From the NCBI GenBank assembly GCA_004124465.1, contig SCKS01000002.1:1-37176 (forward strand): a DNA stretch of 37,176 nucleotides, given 5' to 3'. Positions 7,214-15,153 of the stretch are shown piece by piece. Position numbers and translations under genes: made by a program. How positions within the stretch are numbered: position 1 is the stretch's first letter; every line of letters starts with the position of its first letter. Origin of the DNA: Fidelibacterota bacterium (GTDB taxonomy: Bacteria; Fidelibacterota; Marinisomatia; Marinisomatales; S15-B10). A model generated the notes under the pieces. It was not told where the DNA came from and did no database searches. It saw only the letters and a list, made by a program, of their open reading frames with translations.

Positions 7214-7969
7214 TCAGGCGCTCCCACTGGACTTGAGAAGATCCATGATTATTTTCTTCTCCTTCGCAATGCGTTTTTTGTCCACGCCCTGTTTACTGGA
7301 CATTTTGGCTAGCACTTCCAGCGCCTGCTCATAGAGCTTTTGACTTTTCAGCACCGCCACCAGTGTGAAGGTAGCCAGTTTGGGGGAAACTTCCAGTTCA
7401 GACAATGCCACCGCCTCGGCTGTTGCCGGCTTTTTTCTCATCGCCCGTTTTTTCGGTGGAGATTTTTTGGCCACCTGTTTTCTTTGCAGTGTTTTTTTTA
7501 TGCGCTTCTTTGGCTTTGGTTTGATGGCTTTTGCCGCCTGCTGTTTTTTCCGGGGCTTTCGCGATCTTTTCTTTTTCAGTTTTCCTATCGCTTGAAGTGC
7601 CCGTTTATTGCCGGGATCCATTTCCAGAATAGCGTTGTAACACTTCATCAGGATCGCTTGAGACCGTTTGAGGCCTGATTGAACTTCAGCCAGTAGGAGA
7701 TAGGCATTGAAGAAACTGGGGTCAAGCTCAATAATCTTTTTCAAGCAAAGTTCGGCATGTTTCAAATCTTTCCTGGCCATATGGACGCGTGCCTGAAGAA
7801 AAAGTCCCGGCAAAGAATCTTTGTCATGACTAAGCCCTATTTCACAGACTTGGGCGGCCCGATCCAGATCTTCGCTCAGCAGATAGTGCTCAGACAAAAC
7901 AGGAAACAGGGTGGTGTCGAAATTATCGGCGAAATAGAATTCCAGATGTTCAAGGTTGGTTAAATCCAC
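7214..7969 (-). CDS. TPR protein with a very basic linker
   Basis: A 251-residue protein in three parts. Residues 20-130 contain about three tetratricopeptide-like helical pairs (for example DLDRAAQVCEIGL, DLKHAELCLKKIIELDP). Residues 130-180 form a histone-tail-like linker with about 28 Lys/Arg in 51 positions, rich in KPKKR and AKK runs. Residues 195-250 add another helical pair (LYEQALEVLAKM). No signal peptide or membrane helix is present. The basic linker suggests contact with RNA, DNA or a membrane surface, but no function can be named. It starts with GTG at 7969 and abuts the B12 subunit gene upstream and the peptidase gene downstream. Confidence 0.75.
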   Translation of the reverse strand: MDLTNLEHLEFYFADNFDTTLFPVLSEHYLLSEDLDRAAQVCEIGLSHDKDSLPGLFLQARVHMARKDLKHAELCLKKIIELDPSFFNAYLLLAEVQSGLKRSQAILMKCYNAILEMDPGNKRALQAIGKLKKKRSRKPRKKQQAAKAIKPKPKKRIKKTLQRKQVAKKSPPKKRAMRKKPATAEAVALSELEVSPKLATFTLVAVLKSQKLYEQALEVLAKMSSKQGVDKKRIAKEKKIIMDLLKSSGSA

Positions 7970-7977
7970 AGCTTATT

Positions 7978-8388
7978 TCACTCCTTCCAGCGATTTGTTT
8001 GTACCCAATGGGTAATGTAGTCAATAGTCTCCTGAATCGGTGTACCTGGACCAAAAAGTTTCCCTACACCTTGTTTAGATAGCTCTCCCATATCTTTTTC
8101 AGGAATGATCCCGCCACCGGTAATCAAAACGTCATCCATACCATCCTCCGTCATCAGTTCTTTTACTCTCGGAAAGATGGTCATGTGGGCACCAGAAAGA
8201 ATGGAAAGCGCAATGACATCCGCATCTTCCTGCAGTGCCGCATTAACAATCATCTCAGGCGTTTGCCTCAGACCCAAATAGATAACTTCCATGCCAGCAT
8301 CTCGGTAGGCCCTGGCCAACACCTTAACACCCCGGTCATGTCCATCAAGACCGGGCTTAGCCATCACTATACGTATCTTTCTTTCCAC
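7978..8388 (-). CDS. B12-binding small subunit, methylmalonyl-CoA mutase type
   Basis: A 136-residue stand-alone cobalamin-binding domain, matching the C-terminal domain or small subunit of methylmalonyl-CoA mutase. The cobalt-ligating motif is DGHDRG (residues 15-20, His17 as axial ligand), followed by the SILSGAH loop and the GGG loop with IIPEKD that hold the nucleotide tail. The mutase catalyses (R)-methylmalonyl-CoA to succinyl-CoA isomerisation, but the large catalytic subunit is not in the window and must be elsewhere. It could instead serve isobutyryl-CoA or ethylmalonyl-CoA mutase. It starts with GTG at 8388 and is the first gene of the long minus-strand run, divergent from the amidase. 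Confidence 0.88.
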   Translation of the reverse strand: MERKIRIVMAKPGLDGHDRGVKVLARAYRDAGMEVIYLGLRQTPEMIVNAALQEDADVIALSILSGAHMTIFPRVKELMTEDGMDDVLITGGGIIPEKDMGELSKQGVGKLFGPGTPIQETIDYITHWVQTNRWKE

Positions 8389-8556
8389 GGAACCGATAAA
8401 GTCTAAAAAAAGTTCAGATCATTCTAACCTGAGGGCAATTTCGCAACGTCTCCACAAAATCAGAAGCGAAATTACCAGCACCCCTTTCTGTTAATGTGCT
8501 CAAAAAATGGCCTTGGAGATGGTATTAATAGATGATTTAAAAAAAACGTACTGCAC

Positions 8557-8586
8557 TTTGCAGATTGTTTTCTCTCTGAATAAATT
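8557..8586 (+). promoter_or_regulatory. Promoter for the amidase operon
   Basis: TTGCAG (8558-8563), a 17-base spacer, then TAAATT (8581-8586). Read as the Bacteroidetes pattern it is TTTG (8557-8560), 20 bases, TAAATT. Both readings put the transcript start at about 8593, the GTG of the amidase, so the messenger may have no leader. The rest of the 8389-8592 gap is AT-rich and holds only a weak inverted repeat (AGCAC...GTGCT near 8478-8501). Confidence 0.45.
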
Positions 8587-8592
8587 CTTCCT

Positions 8593-10083
8593 GTGATCCG
8601 AGGTAAGCTAATCTTCACGTTAGGCGTGATGCTGGCGGGCGTATTGAGCGCAAGCACTGTATCCGTCTATTACCCCAACGATCCCGACAAGCGGGAGTCC
8701 ATCAAGACCTTTGATACGGGTAACACAACCTATATTTCCGGCGCAGATTTTGTGCGTGTGCTCGATGCCGGTATCTTTAGCAATGTAGCAAGAGGAAAGA
8801 TTGTCATTTACTTCGGAGGTCACAGGATCAAAGTCTCCGCCCACAGCAGTTTCGTTGTGATCGATGATCATGTTTACCAGATGCCGTCCTACGCCCTTTC
8901 CGATGGTTCGGACATTTATCTCCCTATGCGGCCGTTCATAGCCATCCTCCACCGCCACGCCGCACCGGGAGTCAGTTATGACACCGGCCTCAACAGTGTG
9001 GTGGTTGAGCTCATTACTCACAATATCAAAGATTTGAGTATTGAGGAAAAAGCCAACGGAACTGTCATCCGCCTAGCGTCAACTCGCCAGTTTGAGGATG
9101 GCTCACTTACCGGCTGGTCAGCGCAAAACAGATGGTTTTATCTCACTGTATCAGGCGGCATTGCCGATTCCGTCGCACTTCGGAAGGCAAAGTTGGGCGG
9201 TGTCGTCCGAGGTATAACCGTTGATCAGACAGGTCGTTCAGTTCAAGTTGCGTTTCAGCTTAGAACTGAAATCGAGAACTTTGAAATCTATCAAAATAAT
9301 GCTCCCAACGAGATTGTGCTGACCCTGAGAACTCCCTTAAGCTACAGTGCCGAAAAGATCAAAAAACTGAGAGACGCCTGGTACATTGACACAATTGTCA
9401 TAGATGCAGGGCACGGCGGAAAAGACCCCGGAACCACGGGCAAGTATGGCTTGAGAGAAAAATTCGTCACACTTGATATTGCCAAACGCCTTGGGAAACT
9501 CATTGAAAAAAATACAAATGCAAAAGTAGTCTACACCAGAGACGAGGACGTATTTATTCCTCTTTGGAAGCGGACCAAGGTCGCCAATGAAAGCAACGGC
9601 AAGCTCTTTATCAGTATCCATGCAAATGCCAATCCTAACAGGCGTATAAAAGGATTTGAAACATTTATTCTGAGGCCAGGAAAAACAGCTGACGCTGTGG
9701 AAGTAGCTGAGCGCGAAAACAGTGCAATAAAACTTGAGGAAGAAGCATCCCGGTATGATCACTTGACGGAAGACAGCTTTATCATTGCTTCTCTGATGCA
9801 AAATGCCTTCATGAAAGAGAGTGAAGACCTGGCCGCCATGGTTCAATCTGAATTGCGGAAGAGTATTCCTTCACCCGATCGAGGTGTCAAACAGGCTGGA
9901 TTTTATGTTCTTATTGGAGCTTCAATGCCTCACGCCTATCTGGAAGTTGGTTTCCTTTCAAATCCTCTTGAAGAAAAGCAACTCCGCAAGCCCGGTTATC
10001 GCCAAAGTATCGCACAAGCCGCCTTCAAAGGCCTCCGCAGCTTCAAGGACAAATATGAGCGCGTCTTGGCTGACGAAAGCTAG
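8593..10083 (+). CDS. N-acetylmuramoyl-L-alanine amidase with AMIN-like domain
   Basis: A periplasmic zinc amidase that cuts the bond between muramic acid and the stem peptide, used for cell separation and wall remodelling. The 496-residue protein has a signal peptide (1-20), a copper-amine-oxidase-like/AMIN-like region (about 38-245) for septal or wall targeting, and an Amidase_3 domain (265-490). Zinc ligands are His274 (DAGHGG), Glu289 and His343 (SIHANA); the catalytic glutamate is Glu451 (LEVGFLSN). The GTG start at 8593 gives the signal peptide directly but has no Shine-Dalgarno. It heads the plus-strand run through dtd. Confidence 0.9.
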   Translation: MIRGKLIFTLGVMLAGVLSASTVSVYYPNDPDKRESIKTFDTGNTTYISGADFVRVLDAGIFSNVARGKIVIYFGGHRIKVSAHSSFVVIDDHVYQMPSYALSDGSDIYLPMRPFIAILHRHAAPGVSYDTGLNSVVVELITHNIKDLSIEEKANGTVIRLASTRQFEDGSLTGWSAQNRWFYLTVSGGIADSVALRKAKLGGVVRGITVDQTGRSVQVAFQLRTEIENFEIYQNNAPNEIVLTLRTPLSYSAEKIKKLRDAWYIDTIVIDAGHGGKDPGTTGKYGLREKFVTLDIAKRLGKLIEKNTNAKVVYTRDEDVFIPLWKRTKVANESNGKLFISIHANANPNRRIKGFETFILRPGKTADAVEVAERENSAIKLEEEASRYDHLTEDSFIIASLMQNAFMKESEDLAAMVQSELRKSIPSPDRGVKQAGFYVLIGASMPHAYLEVGFLSNPLEEKQLRKPGYRQSIAQAAFKGLRSFKDKYERVLADES

Positions 10084-10118
10084 GCCCTATTCAGGCGTCT
10101 CGTCACCCAAACTCCTCC

Positions 10119-11393
10119 TTGTCTTCCCTCGATAAAGCGACATTAGACTATCTCTATTCTCTGCGGCGCAGGGGAATCAAGATAGGGCTCCACCGTACAG
10201 AGATTTTGCTGAAGCGGTGTGGAAATCCTCATCATGGCCTCCCTGTCATTCATATTGCAGGAACCAACGGAAAAGGGTCCACTGCCGCCATGGCCGCTTC
10301 CATTCTCAGAGCAACGGGTCGGAAAGTGGGGCTCTACACATCTCCTCACTTGGTGAGGTTCAATGAAAGAATTCGGGTCGGAGGAATCCCCATCCCCGAT
10401 GAGTGGATTGTATCATTCCTGAAAAAATATCGTGTTGAGATTGACACCCTCGGCTCCACCTTCTTTGAAACCACTACCGCCATAATGTTTAGCTACTTCG
10501 CTGATGAGGCGGTTGATATTGCGGTGGTAGAAGTTGGCATGGGCGGCCGGCTCGATTCCAGTAACGTTTCGGAATCTGTTGTTTCGGTACTTACTCCCAT
10601 AGATTTTGACCATATGGAATTTCTCGGTGGTGATCTCCCATCTATTGCCAAGGAAAAGTGCGGAATATTAAAAAGGGACGTGCCGGTGGTGACGGCTCCT
10701 CAACGCAAGCAAGTGATGTCTGTCATCAAATCATCCTCAAAAGAAAAGGGGTGTCCTCTCTTTTTGATATCAGAGGTGTGTCCAGTCACCGAAGATGTTC
10801 AAAAAATCGACGGTAGTCGTTTCGCCGTCGGCGAAACATCAATAGATCTCCCTCTGTTTGGCAAACATCAGGTGATAAATGCACAGACCGCCATAGCGGC
10901 GTGTAGCCTCTTTGATCCCAAGATCGGCGATGATGTTGTAAAAACAGGACTGACAAAAGTTGTATGGCCAGGGAGACTTCAAAAACTGAGTGGTAATCCA
11001 TTAGCTTATTATGATGTGGGACATAACCCTCACGGTATAAGCGCCGCAGTCCGATCTCTGAGAGAGATTTTCCCCAAAGCTAATTTTGGCGCAGTTTGCG
11101 GATTCAAGAAAAATAAGGACCTCGACAGCATCACAACTGTGCTTAAACAATATTTCAATCAGATCATTACTGTTCAACCGAGCCACGCCGAATTTCACTC
11201 TGCCGAAACAGTAGCTTCTTTTTTGAAAAAAGTGGGTATTCCTGCTGAAGCATGTCAATCTGTTACTGAAGGTCTTAAGCGGTGCAAAGCGGGAAATGAG
11301 AGCGTGGACCTGTGGTTAATTTTCGGTACACACTTTATAGCGGAGGATGTATTCAGCTTTTTTCATTTTCCCTTTGACAAAGGCGAGATTTAG
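10119..11393 (+). CDS. folC: Folylpolyglutamate synthase / dihydrofolate synthase
   Basis: A cytoplasmic Mur-ligase-family enzyme that adds glutamate to dihydropteroate and to folates. The ATP loop is GTNGKGST (48-55), followed by VEVGMGGRLDSSN, the T-P-I-D-F-DHMEFLG block and IAKEKCGI, all FolC hallmarks. The C-terminal DVGHNPHG is the Mur-ligase C-domain motif. The 424-residue length is normal. The start at 10119 is a TTG without a clear ribosome site; no closer ATG or GTG gives the full N-terminus. It lies 35 bases after the amidase. Confidence 0.93.
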   Translation: MSSLDKATLDYLYSLRRRGIKIGLHRTEILLKRCGNPHHGLPVIHIAGTNGKGSTAAMAASILRATGRKVGLYTSPHLVRFNERIRVGGIPIPDEWIVSFLKKYRVEIDTLGSTFFETTTAIMFSYFADEAVDIAVVEVGMGGRLDSSNVSESVVSVLTPIDFDHMEFLGGDLPSIAKEKCGILKRDVPVVTAPQRKQVMSVIKSSSKEKGCPLFLISEVCPVTEDVQKIDGSRFAVGETSIDLPLFGKHQVINAQTAIAACSLFDPKIGDDVVKTGLTKVVWPGRLQKLSGNPLAYYDVGHNPHGISAAVRSLREIFPKANFGAVCGFKKNKDLDSITTVLKQYFNQIITVQPSHAEFHSAETVASFLKKVGIPAEACQSVTEGLKRCKAGNESVDLWLIFGTHFIAEDVFSFFHFPFDKGEI

Positions 11394-11491
11394 TCTAAAT
11401 TGAATTAGAGGCTGCCTTTTTTAAGGTCTTTATAACTGCCTGATTCATAGAATTCCAGTAACTCTAACAATTAATTAACGATTTTATTCCC

Positions 11492-12739
11492 ATGGATGTA
11501 ACACAGTTACAGGGCCAGAAGATCAAGGACTTAACCAAGCTCGCTCAAGAGATGGAAGTCCCCGGTTATTCCGGTCTGAAAAAACAGGAATTGATCATGC
11601 GCATTCTCGAGACCAGTGCCGAGAAAGAGGGGAAACTGTTTGCTTCCGGTGTTCTCGAAGTGATGCAGGAGGGGTACGGTTTCTTGCGATCGCAGGATTA
11701 TAATTACCTCCCGGGGCCAGATGACATTTACGTCTCCCCTTCCCAGATAAAAAGGTTCAATCTCCGCACAGGTCATCTGGTGGCTGGACAGATACGCCCT
11801 CCCAAGGATAACGAACGTTTCTACGCCCTACTTAAAGTTGAAACGGTGAACGGCGAGGGACCGGATCAGGTCAAAAAAGCCATTCTGTTTGACAACCTCA
11901 CACCGCTCTACCCTGAGGAGCGAATAAAGCTTGCAGGGCAGCCGAAAGGATTTTCTATGCGGATACTTGATCTCATGTCACCTATCGGCAAAGGTCAGAG
12001 AGGACTAATTGTCGCCCAACCAAAGACAGGTAAAACAATTCTTCTACAAAAAATTGCCAATACAACGCTTGAGAACCATCCTGAAGTTAAGATTATTGTG
12101 CTGCTCATTGCGGAGCGGCCGGAAGAAGTGACAGATATGGAGAGAAGCGTTGATGCAGAAGTGGTAAGCTCCACTTTTGATGAACCGCCAGAACGGCACG
12201 TTCAAGTGGCGGACATGGCTTTGGAAAAGGCCAAACGGATGGTAGAGTACGGCCATGATGTGATGATACTTCTTGACAGTATCACCCGCCTCGGCCGTGC
12301 ACACAATGCGGTAATCCCTCACAGCGGAAAAATCCTTTCAGGTGGTGTAGATGCCAATGCGCTTCATCGTCCCAGGCGCCTCTTCGGAGCGGCCCGGAAC
12401 ACCGAAGAAGGAGGAAGCCTCACAATTATTGCAACAGCACTCATTGATACGGGCAGTAGAATGGATGATGTCATTTTTGAAGAGTTTAAGGGTACCGGTA
12501 ATATGGAACTCGTTCTAGACCGCCGCCTCAGTGACCGTCGCCTGTTCCCCTCCTTTGACCTTATACGTTCAGGGACACGGAAAGAAGAACTGTTACTTTC
12601 CAAAAAAGAACTTTCAAGAGTTTGGATTCTTAGAAAGATTTTAAATGACATGACACCCATAGAAGCAATGGAGTTTCTCCTTGATAGAATGAAGCGGACA
12701 GGAAATAATGAAGAATTTTTGGATACGATGAATAATTAA
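11492..12739 (+). CDS. rho: Transcription termination factor Rho
   Basis: The hexameric RNA helicase that ends transcription at rut sites. Residues 1-45 are the Rho N-terminal helical domain ([20 protein letters not shown]), 48-120 the cold-shock-like RNA-binding domain with the RNP-like GYGFLR (61-66), and 125-415 the RecA-like motor. The Walker A loop is AQPKTGKT (175-182), Walker B is ILLDSITR, and the Q-loop ([14 protein letters not shown]) and R-loop (FKGTGNMEL) are complete. At 415 residues it lacks the large N-terminal insertion found in many Bacteroidetes and Actinobacteria. The 98-base gap upstream (11394-11491) shows no clear promoter or hairpin terminator. A Cas6-like gene starts seven bases after its stop. 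Confidence 0.98.
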   Translation: MDVTQLQGQKIKDLTKLAQEMEVPGYSGLKKQELIMRILETSAEKEGKLFASGVLEVMQEGYGFLRSQDYNYLPGPDDIYVSPSQIKRFNLRTGHLVAGQIRPPKDNERFYALLKVETVNGEGPDQVKKAILFDNLTPLYPEERIKLAGQPKGFSMRILDLMSPIGKGQRGLIVAQPKTGKTILLQKIANTTLENHPEVKIIVLLIAERPEEVTDMERSVDAEVVSSTFDEPPERHVQVADMALEKAKRMVEYGHDVMILLDSITRLGRAHNAVIPHSGKILSGGVDANALHRPRRLFGAARNTEEGGSLTIIATALIDTGSRMDDVIFEEFKGTGNMELVLDRRLSDRRLFPSFDLIRSGTRKEELLLSKKELSRVWILRKILNDMTPIEAMEFLLDRMKRTGNNEEFLDTMNN

Positions 12740-12746
12740 TCAATGT

Positions 12747-13649
12747 TTGTCTGTATACCGTCTTGTGTCTAAGGATCAATCTTATATAAAGTCAGTCGTA
12801 GTTCGCCTCTCCACCGATAAACCTGTTAGAAAAACGTCTTATCAGGTTAAGGGCGTTCTCATGAAAGAATTTTCGGATAATCCCATCATCCCTTTTATCA
12901 ACGGCTCTTACCGCAATAACTATCTGTATCCCCGAGTCCAAGTTAAGATACTCAATGAACAGATTTATCTCATTGGAATCAAGGAAGGTGTGGAGCCCAT
13001 TGAGTCCATTGCTGAAAAACTGGACATTATGAACTTCGGCAATATCACTTTCAAGGTCGAGGATGTGGTCACTGAAGTGAGCGATGATGGTTTGGGATCA
13101 ACCGATAAGACAATCCAGTACAAATTTCTCACTCCGTGGATCGCCCTCAACCAGATTAATCTGAAACGCTATAAAGCGTTAACAGACAAAGATCGCTTAA
13201 TACTGCTAAGACGTCTGCTGAGTCAGAATATCGCTTTCGTTGGAAAGGAGGTCGGTCTCGCTCTAGAAGAAAGAATTTTCGTAGATCTCAATCTGGAATC
13301 ACTCCAGGCCAACTTGATGGATGAAGGAAAAATGGGCTGTTTTAACGGTGAATTCAGAACCAACTTTATTTTGCCAAACTTTATCGGCTTGGGGAACGGA
13401 ATCACCAAGGGTTACGGTGTGCTCTTCAGTCAATTCAATTCGGCGGACTTTTCCTCTGAAGAAACAGAACTGACAAACAGCCAGTCTGACAATCAAGAAG
13501 CAGTGGGAGAATTGCCCGAAGGTTGGGAGGATGAAGCCATTGATCCGAATGACATCCCTCGAAGTAAGCGGCTCAAGAACACCGAAAAAGAGCAAGAGGC
13601 AAACGATCCTAATTTCAACACTGCCAAATATCACTCCAAAACGCATTGA
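12747..13649 (+). CDS. Orphan Cas6b-like RAMP protein without catalytic histidine
   Basis: A 300-residue protein whose layout matches Cas6b-type CRISPR RNA endonucleases as I recall them. The N-terminal half (15-115) has KGVLMKEFSDNP, YPRVQVKI (61-68) and LIGIKEG (75-81). The C-terminal half (125-228) begins LTPWIALN, and ends NFxLP-like with the glycine-rich loop GLGNGITKGYG (214-224), the RAMP RNA-binding signature. Residues 232-300 are an acidic, low-complexity tail. Cas6 enzymes normally use histidine; here the only histidines are 295 and 300 in the tail, so cleavage by the usual route is unlikely. No CRISPR repeats or cas genes are nearby. The TTG start lies seven bases after rho, suggesting one transcript. 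Function unknown; an RNA-binding role is inferred. Confidence 0.6.
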   Translation: MSVYRLVSKDQSYIKSVVVRLSTDKPVRKTSYQVKGVLMKEFSDNPIIPFINGSYRNNYLYPRVQVKILNEQIYLIGIKEGVEPIESIAEKLDIMNFGNITFKVEDVVTEVSDDGLGSTDKTIQYKFLTPWIALNQINLKRYKALTDKDRLILLRRLLSQNIAFVGKEVGLALEERIFVDLNLESLQANLMDEGKMGCFNGEFRTNFILPNFIGLGNGITKGYGVLFSQFNSADFSSEETELTNSQSDNQEAVGELPEGWEDEAIDPNDIPRSKRLKNTEKEQEANDPNFNTAKYHSKTH

Positions 13650-13664
13650 TCTCGGGTAATCATT

Positions 13665-14849
13665 ATGATTGCTGAAAGAGTCCAGCGGATCCAGCCGTCT
13701 TTCACTTTGGAGATGACAGCGCGGGCCGCTGATTTAAGGAATAACGGTGTAGATGTAATTGACCTTGGCGTCGGGGAACCCGATTTCAACACACCTGAAA
13801 ATATCCGCCAGGCGGCCATCCGCGCCATGGCTGACGGTCATACAAAGTACACACCCGGAAGAGGAACACTTGAACTTCGCGAAGCGATATGTAAAAAACT
13901 GGAGCGCGACAATAATCTGGATTATACCCCAGATCAGATCATTGTTTCAAACGGTGCCAAGCATTCCCTCAGCACTCTCTGTCAGGCTGTATTAAACCCG
14001 GGAGATGAAGTCATTGTCTTTGCACCTTACTGGGTTTCTTTTCCTGAATTTATCCGGCTGGCAGATGGAGAACCTGTCATTGTAAAAACTATAACCGAGG
14101 ACAATTTTTCTCCTGACTGGAATGATCTTGAATCAAAAGTTACACCTAAGATTTCCGCAATAATTATTAACTCGCCTTCCAATCCGACGGGAGCAGTCTG
14201 GGGCAAAGAGACAGTTACAAAACTTCTTAAACTTGCCGCCAAACACGATTGGCTGGTGATCTCTGACGAATGCTACGAACGCCTCGTATATGATGCACCC
14301 TTCACAAGCACAGAGGCCCTAAATGAAGTAGGAGCCAATGTGGTAACGATTCAGAGTTTATCCAAGACTTACGCCATGACTGGATGGCGGATCGGATACG
14401 CGGCCGGAGATGCTGCAATCGTCAGCGCTATGGCAAAAATCCAGGGGCAGGCGACATCTTGCCCCAACTCAATTGCACAAAAAGCGGCCGTGGAGGCACT
14501 CACCGGTGATCAGACTGAAGTTGAAACCATGCGCAATATCTTTGCGGAACGTCGGGATGCAATGATTCACCGCCTCAAAACTGTTCCCAACTTTTCCTGC
14601 ACCAAACCGGGGGGCGCATTCTATGCATTCCCCAATGTGAGTCACTACATCGGCTTAACCGCTCATGGGAAGATAATCGACAGTTCTTTTGCCTTCAGTG
14701 ATTATATTTTAGATTGTGCCAAGATGGTGACTATAGCCGGTTCCGGCTTCGGATTAGAGGGCTACATTAGGCTCTCATACGCCACCGACGAGGCAATTTT
14801 TTTGGAAGGCATCAACAAGCTTGAAAAAGCGTTAAGTGATCTAAATTAG
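13665..14849 (+). CDS. Pyridoxal-phosphate aminotransferase, aspartate aminotransferase type Ib
   Basis: A class-I aminotransferase that probably exchanges the amino group between aspartate and 2-oxoglutarate. The PLP lysine is Lys234 (SLSKTYAMTGWR); Asn173 (SPSNPTG), Asp201 and Tyr204 (SDECYE), Arg242 and the C-terminal substrate Arg369 (YIRLSYA) complete the active site. The 394-residue length, FNTPENIRQA and KYTPGRGTLELR match the Thermus/Bacillus subgroup, some members of which also use prephenate. The ATG at 13665 lies 15 bases after the Cas6-like stop. Family assignment is firm, substrate less so. Confidence 0.92.
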   Translation: MIAERVQRIQPSFTLEMTARAADLRNNGVDVIDLGVGEPDFNTPENIRQAAIRAMADGHTKYTPGRGTLELREAICKKLERDNNLDYTPDQIIVSNGAKHSLSTLCQAVLNPGDEVIVFAPYWVSFPEFIRLADGEPVIVKTITEDNFSPDWNDLESKVTPKISAIIINSPSNPTGAVWGKETVTKLLKLAAKHDWLVISDECYERLVYDAPFTSTEALNEVGANVVTIQSLSKTYAMTGWRIGYAAGDAAIVSAMAKIQGQATSCPNSIAQKAAVEALTGDQTEVETMRNIFAERRDAMIHRLKTVPNFSCTKPGGAFYAFPNVSHYIGLTAHGKIIDSSFAFSDYILDCAKMVTIAGSGFGLEGYIRLSYATDEAIFLEGINKLEKALSDLN

Positions 14850-14858
14850 AGGAATAAA

Positions 14859-15077
14859 ATGAAAACTGGGATTCATCCTGAATATACGCTCGGTACAGTG
14901 ACCTGCGCATGTGGAAACAAGTTCCAAGTGCGAAGTACCGTGGGCGATATGCGAGTGGAAATCTGCTCCGCATGCCACCCATTTTTCTCCGGTCAGCAAA
15001 AACTGGTTGACACCGCCGGCCGTATCGAAAAATTCAAAAAGAAATATGGAAAGCTGAACGCCAAAGGCGAACAGTAA
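14859..15077 (+). CDS. rpmE: Ribosomal protein bL31, zinc form
   Basis: A 72-residue component of the large ribosomal subunit that bridges to the small one. It starts MKTGIHPEY and carries four cysteines, C16-A-C18 and C36-S-A-C39, so it is the zinc-holding form. HPFFSGQQK and the C-terminal [14 protein letters not shown] are typical. The ATG has a good GAGGAA site five bases upstream. It is followed by a strong hairpin with a T-run before prfA. The rpmE-prfA-prmC order is widespread in bacteria. Confidence 0.97.
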   Translation: MKTGIHPEYTLGTVTCACGNKFQVRSTVGDMRVEICSACHPFFSGQQKLVDTAGRIEKFKKKYGKLNAKGEQ

Positions 15078-15089
15078 CCAAACAAACAC

Positions 15090-15137
15090 AACGGTTTCTA
15101 GCGTCATCGGATAGAGATGGCCGGGGACCGTTTTTTT
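15090..15137 (+). terminator. Hairpin terminator between rpmE and prfA
   Basis: The outer stem pairs AACGGTTTC (15090-15098) with GGGACCGTT (15124-15132), with two wobble pairs. An inner stem pairs GTCATC (15103-15108) with GATGGC (15116-15121), and T-residues run to 15137. This is a convincing intrinsic terminator for the transcript ending at rpmE. It lies 16 bases before the prfA start, so prfA needs read-through or its own start, and the hairpin could also act as an attenuator. Confidence 0.7.
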
Positions 15138-15153
15138 ATGCCCGAGAACTTCT

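Noticed and set aside
9337-9846. A 169-codon ORF opposite the amidase gene
   Set aside because: It lies wholly antisense to the conserved amidase domain, shows no family motif and has biased composition typical of a shadow frame.
12740-13660. CRISPR repeats near the Cas6-like gene
   Set aside because: I looked for regularly spaced direct repeats here and in the other gaps and saw none.
15090-15153. Riboswitch or ribosomal-protein leader before prfA
   Set aside because: The structure is a simple hairpin with a T-run and matches no ligand-binding leader that I know.
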